DNA of 14,250 nt from Candidatus Aminicenans sakinawicola JGI OTU-1 (GCA_000493965.1 AWNV01000074.1:1-14250), one strand, 5' to 3'. Shown: positions 1 through 8,357, counted from the stretch's first letter. Numbers and translations are program-made. Notes: generated by a model not told the origin, from the letters alone.

Positions 1-309
1 CTCGAAGATCGACTCAAAAAGGCTAAATCTTTCAATGTCGCTTCTTCCATCCCCTCAAATTCATCTGCTTTACGCTGTTAGGATGTGATCTAGCCTAGGG
101 TATAGAATAAAGCAGTTATGAGACTTCCATTGAGAACGAGTTAAATTGGTCTATATTGTTTCATGGTGTCGGCATAATTTATGAATAACTCAGGTTACAA
201 TTTGTTAGGCAAAAAAATCATTATTTGTACAAAAAACAACGTTTAATTTTTTGATTGCGTGAAAGAGAAAATTATGTTAAATAAAGTGTGTAAATAGAGA
301 AAGATAGAT
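1..309. other. Non-coding leader upstream of mreB
   Basis: This 309-base stretch holds no gene I can support. The first frame is open from base 1 to a TAG at 79-81 (26 codons), but that length is expected by chance. Bases 62-78 (CATCTGCTTTACGCTGT) resemble a motif at 13330-13349 between two other genes. The 8-mer TAGCCTAG at 91-98 recurs at 9377-9384. The left part may therefore be repeat debris. The right part (about 180-309) is very AT-rich and probably carries the mreB promoter. Confidence 0.5.
251..278 (+). promoter_or_regulatory. Possible sigma70-type promoter of the mre operon
   Basis: TTGATT at 251-256 (4 of 6 to TTGACA) is followed after 16 bases by TATGTT at 273-278 (4 of 6 to TATAAT). 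Transcription would start near 285, giving a leader of about 25 nt before the mreB ATG at 310. The region is so AT-rich that other pairs could be drawn, so this is a weak call. Confidence 0.3.
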
Positions 310-1341
310 ATGAGTTTAATTAATTGGTTCAAAGAAAGACTTTTTTGTGATTTAGCCATAGATCTTGGAACTGCCAATACTCTTGTTTATCTCAAAGGAA
401 AAGGAATTATTGTTCAGGAACCTTCAATAGTTGTTGTTAACAGAAAATCCGGCAAGGTGGAAGCTGTGGGGAAACTGGCAAAGGATATGTTAGGGAAAAC
501 TCCCTCGAGTATAGTGGCGATAAAGCCTATGAGAGATGGAGTTATTGCTGATTTTGAGATTGCTGAGAAAATGCTTGATTATTTCATAAAAAAGTCTACA
601 AACAACCGGAGTTTTTTAATCAGACCAAGAATTGTGATAGGAATACCGACAGGAATAACTCAGGTTGAAAGACGGGCGGTTAAAGATGTTGCCATGAGAG
701 CAAAGGCTTCTGAAGTTTATTTGGTAGAACAACCAATGTCAGCTTCTGTAGGAGCAGAGCTCCCCATTTCAGAGCCGACAGGCAATATGATTGTTGATAT
801 AGGAGGAGGGACAACAGATATCGCTGTCATTTCTCTTAATGGTATTGTCTATAATCATGCCATTCGTATTGCGGGAAATGAGATGGATGAGGCTATCATC
901 CAGTATGTTAAGAAAAAATACAATTTACTCATTGGGGAGAAGACTTCTGAACAGGTAAAGATGCAGATTGGCTCGGCTTATCCTCTGGATGAGCCTATGA
1001 CTATGGAAATAAAAGGGAGAGATTTAAGAGAAGGTATCCCAAAAACTATTGTTATTGATGACCAGGAAATAAGAGATGCTCTTGAGGATACTGTGGCTTC
1101 CATTATGGATGCTATCAGGGTTGCACTTGAAAAAACACCTCCTGAGATTTCAGCAGATATAATAGACCGCGGAATCGTTTTGACCGGTGGAGGATCTCTT
1201 CTTAAAAATATTGATAAACGTATACGTGAAGAAACTCAGCTGCCAGTTTTTATTACAGAAGATCCTCTAACTACGGTTGTGATTGGTGCAGGCAAGATGC
1301 TTGATGATTTGGATTTATTAAAAAAGATTTCGTTAATCTAA
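310..1341 (+). CDS. mreB: Rod shape-determining protein MreB (bacterial actin)
   Basis: MreB is a cytoplasmic actin-like ATPase that polymerises on the inner face of the membrane and guides the RodA/PBP2 elongasome. The 343-residue protein has the usual full length. Visible motifs are phosphate loop 1, DLGTANT, at residues 18-24; phosphate loop 2, DIGGGTTD, at 163-170; GEKTSE at 209-214; and the adenosine motif LTGGGS at 291-296. The N-terminal stretch MSLINWFKERLF reads as a short amphipathic membrane-binding helix, as in Gram-negative MreB. Glu140 in LVEQPMSASVGA sits where the catalytic glutamate is expected. The following residue is Gln rather than the commoner Glu, and the common AAA is SAS here. 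The ATG at 310 is preceded only by a purine stretch (GAGAAAG), not a full Shine-Dalgarno sequence. It is the first gene of the mreBCD-mrdA-rodA operon. Confidence 0.98.
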   Translation: MSLINWFKERLFCDLAIDLGTANTLVYLKGKGIIVQEPSIVVVNRKSGKVEAVGKLAKDMLGKTPSSIVAIKPMRDGVIADFEIAEKMLDYFIKKSTNNRSFLIRPRIVIGIPTGITQVERRAVKDVAMRAKASEVYLVEQPMSASVGAELPISEPTGNMIVDIGGGTTDIAVISLNGIVYNHAIRIAGNEMDEAIIQYVKKKYNLLIGEKTSEQVKMQIGSAYPLDEPMTMEIKGRDLREGIPKTIVIDDQEIRDALEDTVASIMDAIRVALEKTPPEISADIIDRGIVLTGGGSLLKNIDKRIREETQLPVFITEDPLTTVVIGAGKMLDDLDLLKKISLI

Positions 1342-1356
1342 TCAATTATTATTTTT

Positions 1357-2193
1357 ATGCCCTCTTTTCTAAAAAAGAATAAAAACATTAAAGTTCTTAT
1401 AGGTTTAATATTTTTGCAATTAATTCTGATTTCCATTCAAGTTCCTCTGGATGAAGAGGAGACTTATTTTGAAAAACTAATGTTTTCTGTGTTTTCTCCT
1501 GTTCAACATGGAGTTGTCTATTTATTTCAAAAAACAGGCAGTTTCTGGAAGTCTTATTTTGACCTTAAAGGTGCTCGTAAAGAAAATGAAAGGTTAAAAG
1601 AAGAAATGTTTTTTTTGCTGCAAGAAAATAATATTATCAGGAATCTTCTTCAAAAATATAAAAGCGAGAATGAGATTAATGATGCTTTACGAAATATCCA
1701 GGAAAATATTTTGCATGCCCGGGTTATAGGCTTTGATGCCAGTAACTTTTATAAATCAGTAGTTATAAATAAGGGTTTTTTGGATGACATTCAGAAAAAT
1801 ATGCCTGTTCTCGATAGATATGGAAATTTAGTAGGTCGAATAGTCGGCCCTATTTCGTTAAAAGAGTCAAGGATTCAATTGGTAACTGATAATAATTGCG
1901 GAATCAGTGTTTTTTCGGAAAAAAAAGAAGTATTGGGAGTGTTAGCAGGAGATGGAAAGGGTATGTGTATTTTAAAATACATCCTGTCAACTGATGAAGA
2001 TTTTTTTCAGGGAGAACGAGTTTATACTTCTGGTTTTGATGGAATTTTTCCTCCTGGAATTAGTGTAGGAGAGATTCTCTCTCTCGAAACTACTTCTGGC
2101 CTTTTTAAAAAAATTATGGTGAAACCTTATTTTAAGTTTCAGGATCTGGATAATTTAGCTGTGATTAAGATTAAGAATCTGAATGTTTTTTAA
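1357..2193 (+). CDS. mreC: Rod shape-determining protein MreC
   Basis: MreC is a bitopic inner-membrane protein whose periplasmic part activates PBP2-RodA and links it to MreB and MreD. The 278-residue protein has a single N-terminal membrane helix (about residues 11-28). A Glu/Lys/Leu-rich coiled coil follows (about 72-105), then the beta-barrel MreC domain (about 118-275). Family landmarks include ARVIGFD (121-127), FYKSVVINKG (131-140), NLVGRIVG (157-164), VTDNN (176-180) and TSGFDGIFPPG (224-234). Length and layout are normal. The gene starts 15 nt after mreB. Bases before the ATG (ATTATTATTTTT) contain no Shine-Dalgarno sequence, so translation may depend on coupling or an unstructured leader. 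Confidence 0.96.
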   Translation: MPSFLKKNKNIKVLIGLIFLQLILISIQVPLDEEETYFEKLMFSVFSPVQHGVVYLFQKTGSFWKSYFDLKGARKENERLKEEMFFLLQENNIIRNLLQKYKSENEINDALRNIQENILHARVIGFDASNFYKSVVINKGFLDDIQKNMPVLDRYGNLVGRIVGPISLKESRIQLVTDNNCGISVFSEKKEVLGVLAGDGKGMCILKYILSTDEDFFQGERVYTSGFDGIFPPGISVGEILSLETTSGLFKKIMVKPYFKFQDLDNLAVIKIKNLNVF

Positions 2194-2203
2194 TGTATTT
2201 TAA

Positions 2204-2695
2204 ATGAAGAATTTAATTAGGGTAACTGCCGGAATTATAATTACAATAATTATTTATACAGCTCTAGCAAAGATTTCAATTTCTGCTGTTCAGATTATTA
2301 ATCTTTTTAGCCTGGTCGTAATATATTTTGCTATGGAAAAAGGAGAGGTGTTTGGTGCATGCCTCGGAGCTTTTTGCGGTCTCATCTATGATTCTTTTTC
2401 ACTGGGGGTCTTTGGAGTTGCAGGAATAGCAAAGACCCTCACAGGGTTTTTAGCAGGATATGTTTCTAAAAAAATAGATGTCAATCCTTTTATACGGAGT
2501 TTAATTTTTATTTTTATTTTAATAAGTTCAGAATTAATCGTATGGGGCTTTTTTTACTCATATATTTTTTCAGCAAGTTTTAATACTGGAAAAGGGATTG
2601 TATTTTTACAGCCTTTTGGAACAGCATTTTCAGGAAGTCTTATTTTCCTTTTAATCCGGAAATTCAAAGGTGTAACTTCTAAGCATAAAAAATGA
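2204..2695 (+). CDS. mreD: Rod shape-determining protein MreD
   Basis: MreD is a small polytopic inner-membrane protein of the elongasome that binds MreC. The 163-residue product is strongly hydrophobic with about five membrane segments, roughly residues 7-25, 30-45, 50-88 (probably two), 98-120 and 138-152, and ends in a basic tail. The segment GAFCGLIYDSFSLGVFG at 55-71 matches the family pattern (Gly-rich, GL..D......G). Sequence conservation is low in this family, so gene order (after mreC, before mrdA) supports the call strongly. It begins 10 nt after mreC, and its TGA overlaps the next ATG (ATGA, 2692-2695). No clear Shine-Dalgarno sequence precedes the ATG. Confidence 0.93.
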   Translation: MKNLIRVTAGIIITIIIYTALAKISISAVQIINLFSLVVIYFAMEKGEVFGACLGAFCGLIYDSFSLGVFGVAGIAKTLTGFLAGYVSKKIDVNPFIRSLIFIFILISSELIVWGFFYSYIFSASFNTGKGIVFLQPFGTAFSGSLIFLLIRKFKGVTSKHKK

Positions 2696-4497
2696 AGAAT
2701 GGCAGAATTTACGAAGACCTATCATTAATTGGGGGAAGAGCCCATAAAACATTTAATGTATTTGTTATATTATTTATAATTTTGCTTTTGTGTTTTTGGA
2801 AAATTCAGATACTTGATCATGAAAAGTATTGGAAAAAATCAGAAGCGAACCGTGTAAGAGAAATTGTTCTGCCTGCACAAAGAGGGCTAATTACAACTAG
2901 AAACAGCGAGATAATTGCAAATAATATTGCTTCTTTCAAAGTATCAATAATTAGAGAAAATTGTAAAAATATTGATGAATCTTGTCAAAAAATAGCTCAG
3001 CTTTTAAATCTCGAGGTTAGTGTGCTGAAAGAAAGAATCAATAGATATGAATCCTTGCCAGCTTTCGTTCCTATTGTAGTTAAAGATAATTTATCCAGAA
3101 AGGAAGTGTCTATTGTAGAAAGCAGGAGATTAGAATTTCCGGAACTTATTATTCAAGCAGAGCCAAAAAGATATTACCCCTACGGAATTTTTGCCTCGCA
3201 TGTTATCGGATATTTACAAGAGCCATCTCTTAAAGAGATAAAAATGGATATTTATAGAGAAATGCGGCTTGGAGACCTTGTGGGAAAAATAGGGATCGAA
3301 AAGGAATATGAAGCAAAGTTAAAGGGAGAAGAAGGAAGAGTAATTGAAATTGTCGACAGTTTGGGAAAGAAAAAAGATGAGATAGCTAGACTGGAACCTT
3401 TAAAAGGTCAGAATATCATGTTGACTTTGGATTTTGACCTTCAGAAGAAGGCAGAGGAACTTTTAGAAGGTAATGAAGGATCAATTGTTATTTTGGACCC
3501 AAGGACAGGAGAAATACTGGCTTTAGCCAGTTATCCAAATTTTGATCCAAATAAATTTATAAACAGATTTACACCTACGGAATGGATTGATCTAATTAAT
3601 AATCCTGAATTTCCATTAGAGAATCGGGCTATTCGCGGGTTGTATTCACCTGGATCCATATTTAAGCTTGTAATTGCATTGGCTGCTCTTGATTTGAATA
3701 TAATAACAGATCGAAGATTGTTTTTTTGTAGTGGAAATATTGTTATTTACGGTCATCCTTTTTCGTGCTGGTTTAAACCAGGGCATGGTAATATCGACCT
3801 CTACAACGGTATCAGGCATTCATGTAACATATATTTTTATCAACTGGGGAAAAGACTAGGCATAGAAGAAATTTCAGTTTATGCAAGAATGCTTGGTTAC
3901 GGCATGAAGACCGGTATTGACTTGTCTGGAGAAAAAGATGGATTAGTTCCTGATACTGCCTGGAAGAAAAGAGTCAGGAATGCTCCTTGGTACCCAGGAG
4001 AGACAATTTCGGTTTCCATAGGACAAGGACCTCTTTTAACCACTCCTCTTCAAGTGGCATGCCATACTGCTATTATCGCGAATCGTGGAAGGAAGATTAC
4101 CCCACACCTGCTCATGTCAGATAATTCCATTTCCTCGGAGAGAGAAGGACAAGAATGGGTTCCTGATAAAATGCTTATTAAAATAAAGAAATCCGTTTTT
4201 GAAAAAGTAATTAAAGGGATGTGGAAAGCAGTCAATGAGAATGGTACTGCGAGAGCTGCCAGAATAGACGGATATGATGTTTGTGGAAAAACTGGCTCTA
4301 CTCAGACTGTAAGTAAGGAAACGTCTGAAAAACTCGAAAAAGAAGTCAAAACTCATTCGTGGTTTACAGGTTTTGCGCCAAAATCTGATCCAAAAGTAGT
4401 TATTACTGTCCTTGTGGAATATGGGGGTCTTGGCGGGGCAACCGCAGCTCCTATCGCAAATAAATTATTCGATTTATACAGGAAGAAATATGATTGA
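2692..4497 (+). CDS. mrdA: Penicillin-binding protein 2, elongasome transpeptidase
   Basis: This class B PBP cross-links peptidoglycan during lateral growth, working with RodA. It is 601 residues long with one N-terminal membrane helix (about 21-40). A dimerisation/pedestal domain opens with PAQRGLITTRN (61-71). The transpeptidase domain (about 245-595) has all three active-site motifs: S322-I-F-K325 with the nucleophile Ser322, S377-C-N379 and K533-T-G535. Cys346, Cys359, His365 and Cys378 have spacings of 13, 6 and 13. These closely follow the zinc site reported in Gram-negative PBP2 (Asp, Asp, His, Cys), so a structural zinc is likely here with Cys replacing both Asp residues. Gene order and overlaps with mreD (4 nt) and rodA (8 nt) separate it from the septal homologue FtsI. 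Confidence 0.97.
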   Translation: MKNGRIYEDLSLIGGRAHKTFNVFVILFIILLLCFWKIQILDHEKYWKKSEANRVREIVLPAQRGLITTRNSEIIANNIASFKVSIIRENCKNIDESCQKIAQLLNLEVSVLKERINRYESLPAFVPIVVKDNLSRKEVSIVESRRLEFPELIIQAEPKRYYPYGIFASHVIGYLQEPSLKEIKMDIYREMRLGDLVGKIGIEKEYEAKLKGEEGRVIEIVDSLGKKKDEIARLEPLKGQNIMLTLDFDLQKKAEELLEGNEGSIVILDPRTGEILALASYPNFDPNKFINRFTPTEWIDLINNPEFPLENRAIRGLYSPGSIFKLVIALAALDLNIITDRRLFFCSGNIVIYGHPFSCWFKPGHGNIDLYNGIRHSCNIYFYQLGKRLGIEEISVYARMLGYGMKTGIDLSGEKDGLVPDTAWKKRVRNAPWYPGETISVSIGQGPLLTTPLQVACHTAIIANRGRKITPHLLMSDNSISSEREGQEWVPDKMLIKIKKSVFEKVIKGMWKAVNENGTARAARIDGYDVCGKTGSTQTVSKETSEKLEKEVKTHSWFTGFAPKSDPKVVITVLVEYGGLGGATAAPIANKLFDLYRKKYD

Positions 4498-5581
4498 TAG
4501 AAGCCAGCTTATGAATATAGATTGGATTCTTGTCAGTCTCCTGCTGCTGAACTCAGCTATCGGTGTTGTTGCTATTTACAGTAGCTCACTTTATTTGCCC
4601 GGAAATTATTGCCTGAAACAGATTATTTGGATTATTATTAGTTTGGTTTTGCTCTTTATTTTCTTGTCTATCGACTATAATATCCTTACTACATATTCTT
4701 TGTTTTTATATATCTTAGGTATTGTTCTTCTTGGATCAGTTTTGATTTTCGGGAATCTAATAGCCGGAACTAGAAGCTGGTTTAGATTGTTCTTTTTTCA
4801 AATCCAGCCCTCTGAAATTACAAAAATTGCTGTTATTCTTATACTCTCTCGTATTTTTTCAGGATTCAAGAGAAGTCCTTTATCCTGGAAACTGGGATCT
4901 ATTAGCAGTGTTATGGTGTTTATTCCTGTTGTCCTTATAGCTTTTCAGCCTGATTTGGGGACCGCATTAAGTTTTATTCCGATTTTTTTTGGAGCAATAA
5001 TATTAGCCGGAATAAATAGAAAAGCTATAATTTTATTATTGGTTTTTGCTTTGGTTCTAGGTTTTGCTGGTTGGAATTTCTTTTTGAAAGATTATCAAAA
5101 AAGCAGGTTAACAACGCTTGTATCTCCAAATAAAGATCCTTTAGGATCAGGTTATCATGTACTTCAGTCAAAAATTGCAATTGGTTCAGGTGGATTTTCG
5201 GGAAAGGGTTACCTGAAAGGAACCCAAAGCCAGTTGAGATTTCTGCCAGCCAAACATACGGATTTTATATTCTCTGTCATAGGTGAGGAGTTTGGGTTTA
5301 TTGGAGTTGTTCTCGCTGTGCTTGCCTTCTTCTTTTTTGTCTACAGACTTTTTAATTCTGTAAAAAGTTCAAAGGATAGGGCAGGGGTTTATATTATTTT
5401 TATGGTGTCGATGATGATTACATGCCAGTTTTTTGTCAATGTATTGATGGCTATTGGGCTTTTTCCGATCACAGGGATTCCACTTCCTTTATTTAGTTAC
5501 GGAGGATCATCCTTACTTACAAATTATTTAGCAGTATCTTTGGTTTTAAATGTTAAAATGAGAAGGTTCGTAAATTTATGA
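4490..5581 (+). CDS. rodA: Peptidoglycan glycosyltransferase RodA (SEDS family)
   Basis: RodA is the polytopic SEDS glycosyltransferase that polymerises lipid II in complex with PBP2. From the ATG at 4490 it is 363 residues, the usual length. That ATG overlaps the last 8 bases of mrdA, and an AGGAAG at 4480-4485 lies just before it. A longer frame reading back to 4412 would add 26 residues without any family resemblance and lie wholly inside mrdA, so I reject it. Conserved stretches are FQIQPSEITKIAVI (103-116), QPDLGTAL (153-160), DPLGSGYHVLQSKIAIGSGG (216-235), PAKHTDFIFSVIGEE (253-267) and PLPLFSYGGSS (331-341). Asp258 in the HTDF motif corresponds to the essential Asp of E. coli RodA. About ten membrane segments are apparent. 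Confidence 0.96.
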   Translation: MIDRSQLMNIDWILVSLLLLNSAIGVVAIYSSSLYLPGNYCLKQIIWIIISLVLLFIFLSIDYNILTTYSLFLYILGIVLLGSVLIFGNLIAGTRSWFRLFFFQIQPSEITKIAVILILSRIFSGFKRSPLSWKLGSISSVMVFIPVVLIAFQPDLGTALSFIPIFFGAIILAGINRKAIILLLVFALVLGFAGWNFFLKDYQKSRLTTLVSPNKDPLGSGYHVLQSKIAIGSGGFSGKGYLKGTQSQLRFLPAKHTDFIFSVIGEEFGFIGVVLAVLAFFFFVYRLFNSVKSSKDRAGVYIIFMVSMMITCQFFVNVLMAIGLFPITGIPLPLFSYGGSSLLTNYLAVSLVLNVKMRRFVNL

Positions 5582-5588
5582 TTTCTTG

Positions 5589-5618
5589 TGAATAATCCAC
5601 GTTCACTTGAATTATTCA
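5589..5618. repeat. Inverted repeat TGAATAAT / ATTATTCA in the rodA-radical SAM gap
   Basis: Perfect 8-base arms, TGAATAAT (5589-5596) and ATTATTCA (5611-5618), flank a 14-base spacer in the 79-base gap. There is no T-run after the second arm, so it is not a typical intrinsic terminator. The same octamer appears in three other intergenic gaps of the window (8245-8252, 9385-9392, 13412-13419), which suggests a decayed dispersed repeat rather than a site specific to this operon. Confidence 0.55.
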
Positions 5619-5660
5619 TGGGAAATGCCGATTCTATGAAACTATTAAAATCATATCAAA

Positions 5661-8231
5661 ATGAATACTGACTTTGATTTTGAAAAGATCCTTGAAAATG
5701 TTCAAAAGCCAGGACGGTATATAGGCGGCGAATGGAATGAAGTAAGAAGAAATCCTGAGCTTGTTGAATCAAAAATTGCTCTTGTCTTTCCAGATCTGTA
5801 TGAAATCGGGATGTCCTATCTTGGGCAGAAAATTCTTTACAGTATTTTAAACATGAAATCTTCAATACTTGCGGAAAGAGTATTTGCTCCCTGGATGGAC
5901 TGTGAGAATGAGCTCCGGAAAAGAGATATCCCTCTTTTTTCAATTGAAAATAAAATTCCTCTTAATAAATTCGATATATTAGGTTTTTCGCTTCTATATG
6001 AACTTAATTATTCCAACATATTGACAATTCTCGATCTAGGAAGAATCCCAATTTTTTCTTCTGAAAGAGATCTCAATTTTCCATTAGTGATAGCAGGAGG
6101 GCCTGCTGTGTTTAACCCTGAACCTGTAGCTGATATTTTTGATTTATTTCTGATTGGAGATGGGGAGGAAGCATTTCTTGAAATTATTGAAAAATTTAAG
6201 ATGTTAAAGGCTGAATTAAAGGAAAAAGATGCTGTCTTAAAAGAAATGGCAAAAATAAAGGGGGTTTATGTCCCATCTTTATATACTGCTTACAAACCGT
6301 ATAATTCGTGCCTGCTTGCTGAAAAACCAGGAAGTGATGTTCCTGCTAGCATTGAAAAGAGAGTGATGTTTCCTTTTCATAAAGCTCCATTTCCAGATAA
6401 AATTATTGTCCCCAATATCAGTGCAATTTTTAACAGGATTGCTGTTGAGGTTGCCCGTGGATGCCCCCAGAATTGTAGATTCTGTCAGGCTAGGAACATA
6501 TATTTTCCTCACAGAATAAGACGTCCTTCCTTTATTATAAAAAAAGTTATGAGCAATATGCAGTCAACTGGTTATGAAGATGTTTCACTTGCAGCTCTTT
6601 CTGTTGGAGATTATCCTTATCTTAATGAGCTGATTGATAACTTGATGAGAGAGCTTTATGAACAAAAAGTCTCCCTCTCATTGTCTTCTTTAAGACCCGA
6701 ATGTCTGAGTTCGGATATTGCTGAAAACATAATCAAAGTAAGGAAGACTGGATTTACGCTTGTCCCGGAGGCTGGGACAGAAAGATTGCGTCGGGTTATC
6801 AATAAACATCTGAATGACAATGATTTACAGGAAGCTTCGCGGAATGCCTTTTCACAAGGGTGGAGAAAGATCAAGCTCTATTTCATGGTCGGATTGCCAA
6901 CAGAGGAAAAAGAAGATTTACAGGGAATTGTAGATTTGGTTGAGGAAATTATTGGAATAGGACGTGGAATTATGAAAAGGCCGCCTATGATCAACCTCAG
7001 CGTATCATCGTTCATTCCAAAACCACATACGCCGTTCCAGTGGCTAAAGATGGAAGATGAGATATGCCTGGAAGAAAAACACAAATTTCTCAAATTGCGG
7101 CTGAAAAAATATCCTTTTATTAGGTTTAAAAAGCATTCTATAAAAAATTCCATTCTTGAAGCCGCTTTTTCAAGGGGAGACAGAAATCTTTCATCAGTTT
7201 TATTAAGAGCTTGGGAAAATGGAGCAAGGTTTGACAGTTGGAACGATCTTTTTAACTTCCCTATATGGAAAAAAGCATTTGATTCTGAAAGCGTGGATTA
7301 TTCGTCTTACCTTTCAGATTTGAAAAGAGACGCCATCCTCCCATGGGATCATATAGATACAGGCATCAAGAAAAGTCATCTTCTTAATGAGTTAGACAAA
7401 GCTCTGGAACAAGAAATCACTCTGCCATGCAGCGAAAACAAATGCAGTGAATGCCAGGGTTGTTCTCTGTGGCAAATGCATGAAAAGAGATTTACAGAGA
7501 AACTTAGTGTTTGCCCCATTCATAATCATCCTATAGGAAAAGAAACCAGAAGTATCAACCGTTATCGGGTCTCTTATTCAAAAGTTAAAAAGGCAAAATA
7601 TTTATCTCACAATGATTTGAACAATATTATTCAAAGGAGTTTCAGAAGAGCAAACATCCCTGTTGTCTATTCAGAAGGGTTTCACCCTAAAATGGTAATT
7701 ACTTTCCTTCCGGCTCTTCCTTTGGGTATGGAAGGAAAAGAAGAGCTGTTTGAATTCAAATCGCACTATTTTTTTTCAGAGGAGGAATTCGTATCTCATA
7801 TTAATAAATTTCTTCCTTCTGGAGTCAGTATGTCAGGTTTGAAAGAATTGAGATCTACAAAGTCCACTTTGAATTCAGAAATAGACATGTTGATATATTC
7901 CATGAAATTGAGAGATAAGGAAGTTCATAAAGGGCTCGAATCTATCCGCAAAGAAAGAAACATATATAGTGTGAATGACAGCAAAATGATGGAGGAATTG
8001 GTTTGTGATTATTTAAAGAAGTCAAAGAATGAATTTGTAGAAAAAATAGAGATCGATAAGAAACAAGAAAAACTTTTTCTTTTTTTAAAGTATGACGCTC
8101 AAAAAGTTGTTCGTTCTCAGGAGATAGTAAAAGAGATTTTCGGGATAAAAAATCCTGTTTTTCTAATGGTCCGGGAAAAGACTGTGTTTAAAACCCCTGA
8201 CCTTGATAAACGGAACAAAGGAAAGATATAA
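5661..8231 (+). CDS. Radical SAM protein (TIGR03960-like) fused to DUF2344/TIGR03936 domain
   Basis: This 856-residue protein joins two families that are separate genes in many bacteria. Residues about 1-230 form a B12-binding-like N-terminal region (for example LVFPDLYEIGMSYLG, 41-55). Residues about 255-500 are the radical SAM core with C268-x3-C272-x2-C275 for the [4Fe-4S] cluster. A second cysteine group (Cys590, Cys595, Cys598, Cys601, possibly Cys618) may bind another metal centre. From about 632 the DUF2344 domain begins (YRVSYSKVKKAKYLSHNDL, then YSEGFHPKM at 670-678). The substrate is unknown. Frequent linkage to rod-shape genes, RNase E/G and rplU in other genomes hints at an RNA- or ribosome-related modification, but that is inference. 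The start at 5661 has no visible Shine-Dalgarno sequence. Neither a ribonuclease gene nor rplU follows. Confidence 0.9.
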   Translation: MNTDFDFEKILENVQKPGRYIGGEWNEVRRNPELVESKIALVFPDLYEIGMSYLGQKILYSILNMKSSILAERVFAPWMDCENELRKRDIPLFSIENKIPLNKFDILGFSLLYELNYSNILTILDLGRIPIFSSERDLNFPLVIAGGPAVFNPEPVADIFDLFLIGDGEEAFLEIIEKFKMLKAELKEKDAVLKEMAKIKGVYVPSLYTAYKPYNSCLLAEKPGSDVPASIEKRVMFPFHKAPFPDKIIVPNISAIFNRIAVEVARGCPQNCRFCQARNIYFPHRIRRPSFIIKKVMSNMQSTGYEDVSLAALSVGDYPYLNELIDNLMRELYEQKVSLSLSSLRPECLSSDIAENIIKVRKTGFTLVPEAGTERLRRVINKHLNDNDLQEASRNAFSQGWRKIKLYFMVGLPTEEKEDLQGIVDLVEEIIGIGRGIMKRPPMINLSVSSFIPKPHTPFQWLKMEDEICLEEKHKFLKLRLKKYPFIRFKKHSIKNSILEAAFSRGDRNLSSVLLRAWENGARFDSWNDLFNFPIWKKAFDSESVDYSSYLSDLKRDAILPWDHIDTGIKKSHLLNELDKALEQEITLPCSENKCSECQGCSLWQMHEKRFTEKLSVCPIHNHPIGKETRSINRYRVSYSKVKKAKYLSHNDLNNIIQRSFRRANIPVVYSEGFHPKMVITFLPALPLGMEGKEELFEFKSHYFFSEEEFVSHINKFLPSGVSMSGLKELRSTKSTLNSEIDMLIYSMKLRDKEVHKGLESIRKERNIYSVNDSKMMEELVCDYLKKSKNEFVEKIEIDKKQEKLFLFLKYDAQKVVRSQEIVKEIFGIKNPVFLMVREKTVFKTPDLDKRNKGKI

Positions 8232-8244
8232 TAGCATAACTTAG

Positions 8245-8357
8245 ATTATTCAGAAGGGATGCAAAACTTTTCCAGATTTACGAAGGGACAAATGATATCC
8301 AACGATTAGTCGTTTCTGGCGAAGTCATTGGGCCAATAAAAAAATAACAAGATTGGC
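8245..8357. repeat. Probable decayed repeat in the convergent gap
   Basis: The 166-base gap between the convergent radical SAM and thioredoxin-like genes starts with TTAGATTATTCA (8241-8252). This resembles CTAGATTATTCA at 9381-9392. Further on, GCCAAT (8332-8337) and ATTGGC (8352-8357) form a weak hairpin with a 14-base A-rich loop. ATTGGGCCAAT at 8327-8337 is itself palindromic. No GC-rich stem with a T-run is present on either strand, so I do not call a terminator. I see no gene here. Confidence 0.4.

Noticed and set aside
1..50. Minus-strand ATG at 50-48 with GAGGGG directly before it, opening a frame that leaves the window
   Set aside because: Only 16 codons visible and the purine run touches the start codon with no spacing, so it cannot serve as a normal ribosome site.
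1..81. Open frame on the plus strand ending in TAG at 79-81, possibly the C-terminus of an upstream gene
   Set aside because: Only 26 codons, with no recognisable family; such a length is common by chance, and the sequence overlaps a possible repeat.
4412..4489. N-terminal extension of rodA upstream of 4490
   Set aside because: It lies inside mrdA, has no resemblance to SEDS proteins, and the ATG at 4490 gives the usual length and has a purine-rich ribosome site.
5656..5943. Minus-strand open frame within the radical SAM gene, and similar frames opposite mrdA, cstA and OPT genes
   Set aside because: Antisense or out-of-frame shadows of well-supported genes; low-complexity translations without family motifs.
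8259..8309. Sixteen-codon open frame starting at 8259 after AGAAGGG
   Set aside because: Too short, purine run touches the start codon, and it lies in repeat-like intergenic sequence.
8327..8357. Hairpin GCCAAT/ATTGGC as a bidirectional terminator between convergent genes
   Set aside because: Six-base stem, 14-base loop and no T-run on the 3' side of either strand.
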